This document shows, in pieces, positions 62,980-64,000 of a stretch of 64,000 bases of DNA. The stretch is from Nonlabens agnitus (GTDB lineage Bacteria; Bacteroidota; Bacteroidia; Flavobacteriales; Flavobacteriaceae): the NCBI RefSeq assembly GCF_002994045.1, contig NZ_MQUC01000003.1:1402501-1466500 (forward strand), in the 5' to 3' direction. The notes under the pieces were generated by a model, which saw only the letters and a list, made by a program, of their open reading frames with translations, did not search any database and was not told the origin of the DNA. The position numbers were made by a program, and so were the translations under genes. Position 1 is the stretch's first letter, and every line of letters begins with the position of its first letter.

Positions 62980-64000
62980 ATGAGTAAAACAGCATATATA
63001 GTAGCCGCAAAGAGAACCGCGGTAGGAAAATCTGGTAGAGGCGTCTTTAGGTTCAAAAGACCTGATGAACTCGCTGCAGAAACCATTCAAGGAATGTTGA
63101 AAGATCTTCCTGATTTTGATAAAGGCCGTATTGATGATATGATCATTGGTAACGCAATGCCTGAAGCTGAACAAGGTTTGAACATGGCGCGCCAAATCTC
63201 ACTTTTGGCATTGGATCGAGTTGACGTTCCTGGAACCACTATAAATAGATGGTGTGCCTCAGGTCTGGACGCGATAGGTGCAGCCGTAGCAAGAATACAG
63301 TCAGGAATGGCAGAATGCATCGTTGCTGGTGGTGTAGAAAGTATGAGTTACGTTCCCATGGGTGGTTACAAACCAACTCCAGATTACAAACTGGCCAAAC
63401 AAGGTCATGAAGATTACTATTGGGGAATGGGTCTTACTGCCGAGGAAGTCGCTAACGAATACAACGTTTCTCGTGAGGAGCAAGATCAATTTGCATACGA
63501 GTCTCAAATGAAGGCTTTAAAAGCTCAAGAAGAAAACCGTTTCCAGGATCAGATTGTACCTATCGAGGTTGAAGAAGTCTATCTAGATGAGAATGGTAAG
63601 AAACAAACCAGAACCTACACGGTAACTAAGGATGAAGGTCCGCGTAAGGGAACAAACGTAGAAGCCCTGTCAAAATTGAGACCTGTATTTGCCGCTGGCG
63701 GTAGCGTTACAGCTGGTAATTCATCACAGACCAGTGATGGTGCAGCTTTTACGCTGGTGATGAGTGAAGAGATGGTGAACGAACTAGGTATCAAACCTAT
63801 TGCCAAAATGGTAAGTTTTGCCGTTGCAGCCGTTGAACCACGTGTGATGGGAATTGCTCCCATAGTTGCGATACCTAAAGCTTTAAAGCAAGCCGGTCTT
63901 AAAAAAGAAGACATGGCATTGATCGAGTTGAACGAGGCTTTTGCGAGTCAGTCCGTAGCTGTCGTGCGTGAGTTGGATCTTAACAAAGATATCGTCAACG
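62980..64000 (+). CDS. fadA: Acetyl-CoA acyltransferase (thiolase), partial at 3' end
   Basis: The first 340 residues of a thiolase that cleaves 3-ketoacyl-CoA in the last step of beta-oxidation. The start ATG 62980 gives MSKTAYIVAAKRTAVGKSGRG. The nucleophilic Cys92 is in NRWCASGLDA and the second active-site block ELNEAFASQ lies near the window end; the C-terminal Cys region is outside. It follows the FadN-like gene and the small four-helix gene on the same strand. Confidence 0.93.
   Translation, partial: MSKTAYIVAAKRTAVGKSGRGVFRFKRPDELAAETIQGMLKDLPDFDKGRIDDMIIGNAMPEAEQGLNMARQISLLALDRVDVPGTTINRWCASGLDAIGAAVARIQSGMAECIVAGGVESMSYVPMGGYKPTPDYKLAKQGHEDYYWGMGLTAEEVANEYNVSREEQDQFAYESQMKALKAQEENRFQDQIVPIEVEEVYLDENGKKQTRTYTVTKDEGPRKGTNVEALSKLRPVFAAGGSVTAGNSSQTSDGAAFTLVMSEEMVNELGIKPIAKMVSFAVAAVEPRVMGIAPIVAIPKALKQAGLKKEDMALIELNEAFASQSVAVVRELDLNKDIVN

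Overview
The window reads as a chromosomal segment of a marine-type Flavobacteriaceae bacterium (Bacteroidota). The evidence is the type IX secretion components and cargo (PorQ, three proteins with type B C-terminal sorting domains), the short primary sigma factor, promoters of the TTG-N19-TAnnTTTG form, the lack of obvious Shine-Dalgarno sites, a 950-residue CarB, and many flavobacterial conserved hypotheticals. Genus cannot be proven from here; Nonlabens/Dokdonia-like relatives are my guess. No tRNA, rRNA, CRISPR array, prophage or insertion sequence was seen. Most of the window is housekeeping.

Layout. 1-4.6 kb: a vitamin B12 uptake locus, with a cobalamin riboswitch driving a BtuB-like TonB receptor leftwards and a divergent btuF-btuC-btuD-like ABC importer. 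4.6-8.6 kb: rmuC, then a three-gene operon led by a SatD-family protein behind four palindromes repeated every 28 bp, then a thioesterase. 8.6-19.3 kb, mostly leftward: carB, rpmH, an AraC/GyrI regulator, the operon pyrR-pyrB-STAS-rnz-HExxH protein, a structured intergenic element, and rpsA. 19.6-30.3 kb: a 1408-residue LRR/Ig/FnIII-like secreted protein, a DUF1801 gene broken by one stop codon, lipoproteins, porQ-cmk, and small membrane and outer-membrane proteins. 30.6-46 kb: rpoD, two ABC exporters, a THI5-like protein, proC, rpmE2, a glycosyltransferase, a phosphohexomutase and an RluA-type enzyme. 46-54 kb: regulators, miaE, ctaA, a nucleoid-associated protein and an ABC-2 transporter. 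54-59.5 kb: two tandem paralogous T9SS cargo proteins. 59.6 kb to the end: a MarR-controlled beta-oxidation operon whose thiolase runs off the window.

The most striking feature is a 16-bp perfect palindrome, CGCTTTCGCGAAAGCG. It occurs 20 times (17 exact, 3 with end changes), about once every 3 kb. Nine copies are intergenic and eleven lie inside otherwise intact genes, where they are read as AFAKA, LSRK or FRES depending on frame. One copy forms the signal-peptidase site of a secreted protein. This behaves like a very small dispersed palindromic element or an abundant chromosomal signal site. The second lead is the SatD-type gene: its N-terminal half carries the motif order of class III nucleotidyl cyclases, its C-terminus is a helix-turn-helix, and it sits directly behind the 28-bp-periodic palindromes, which suggests an autoregulated ligand-sensing regulator.
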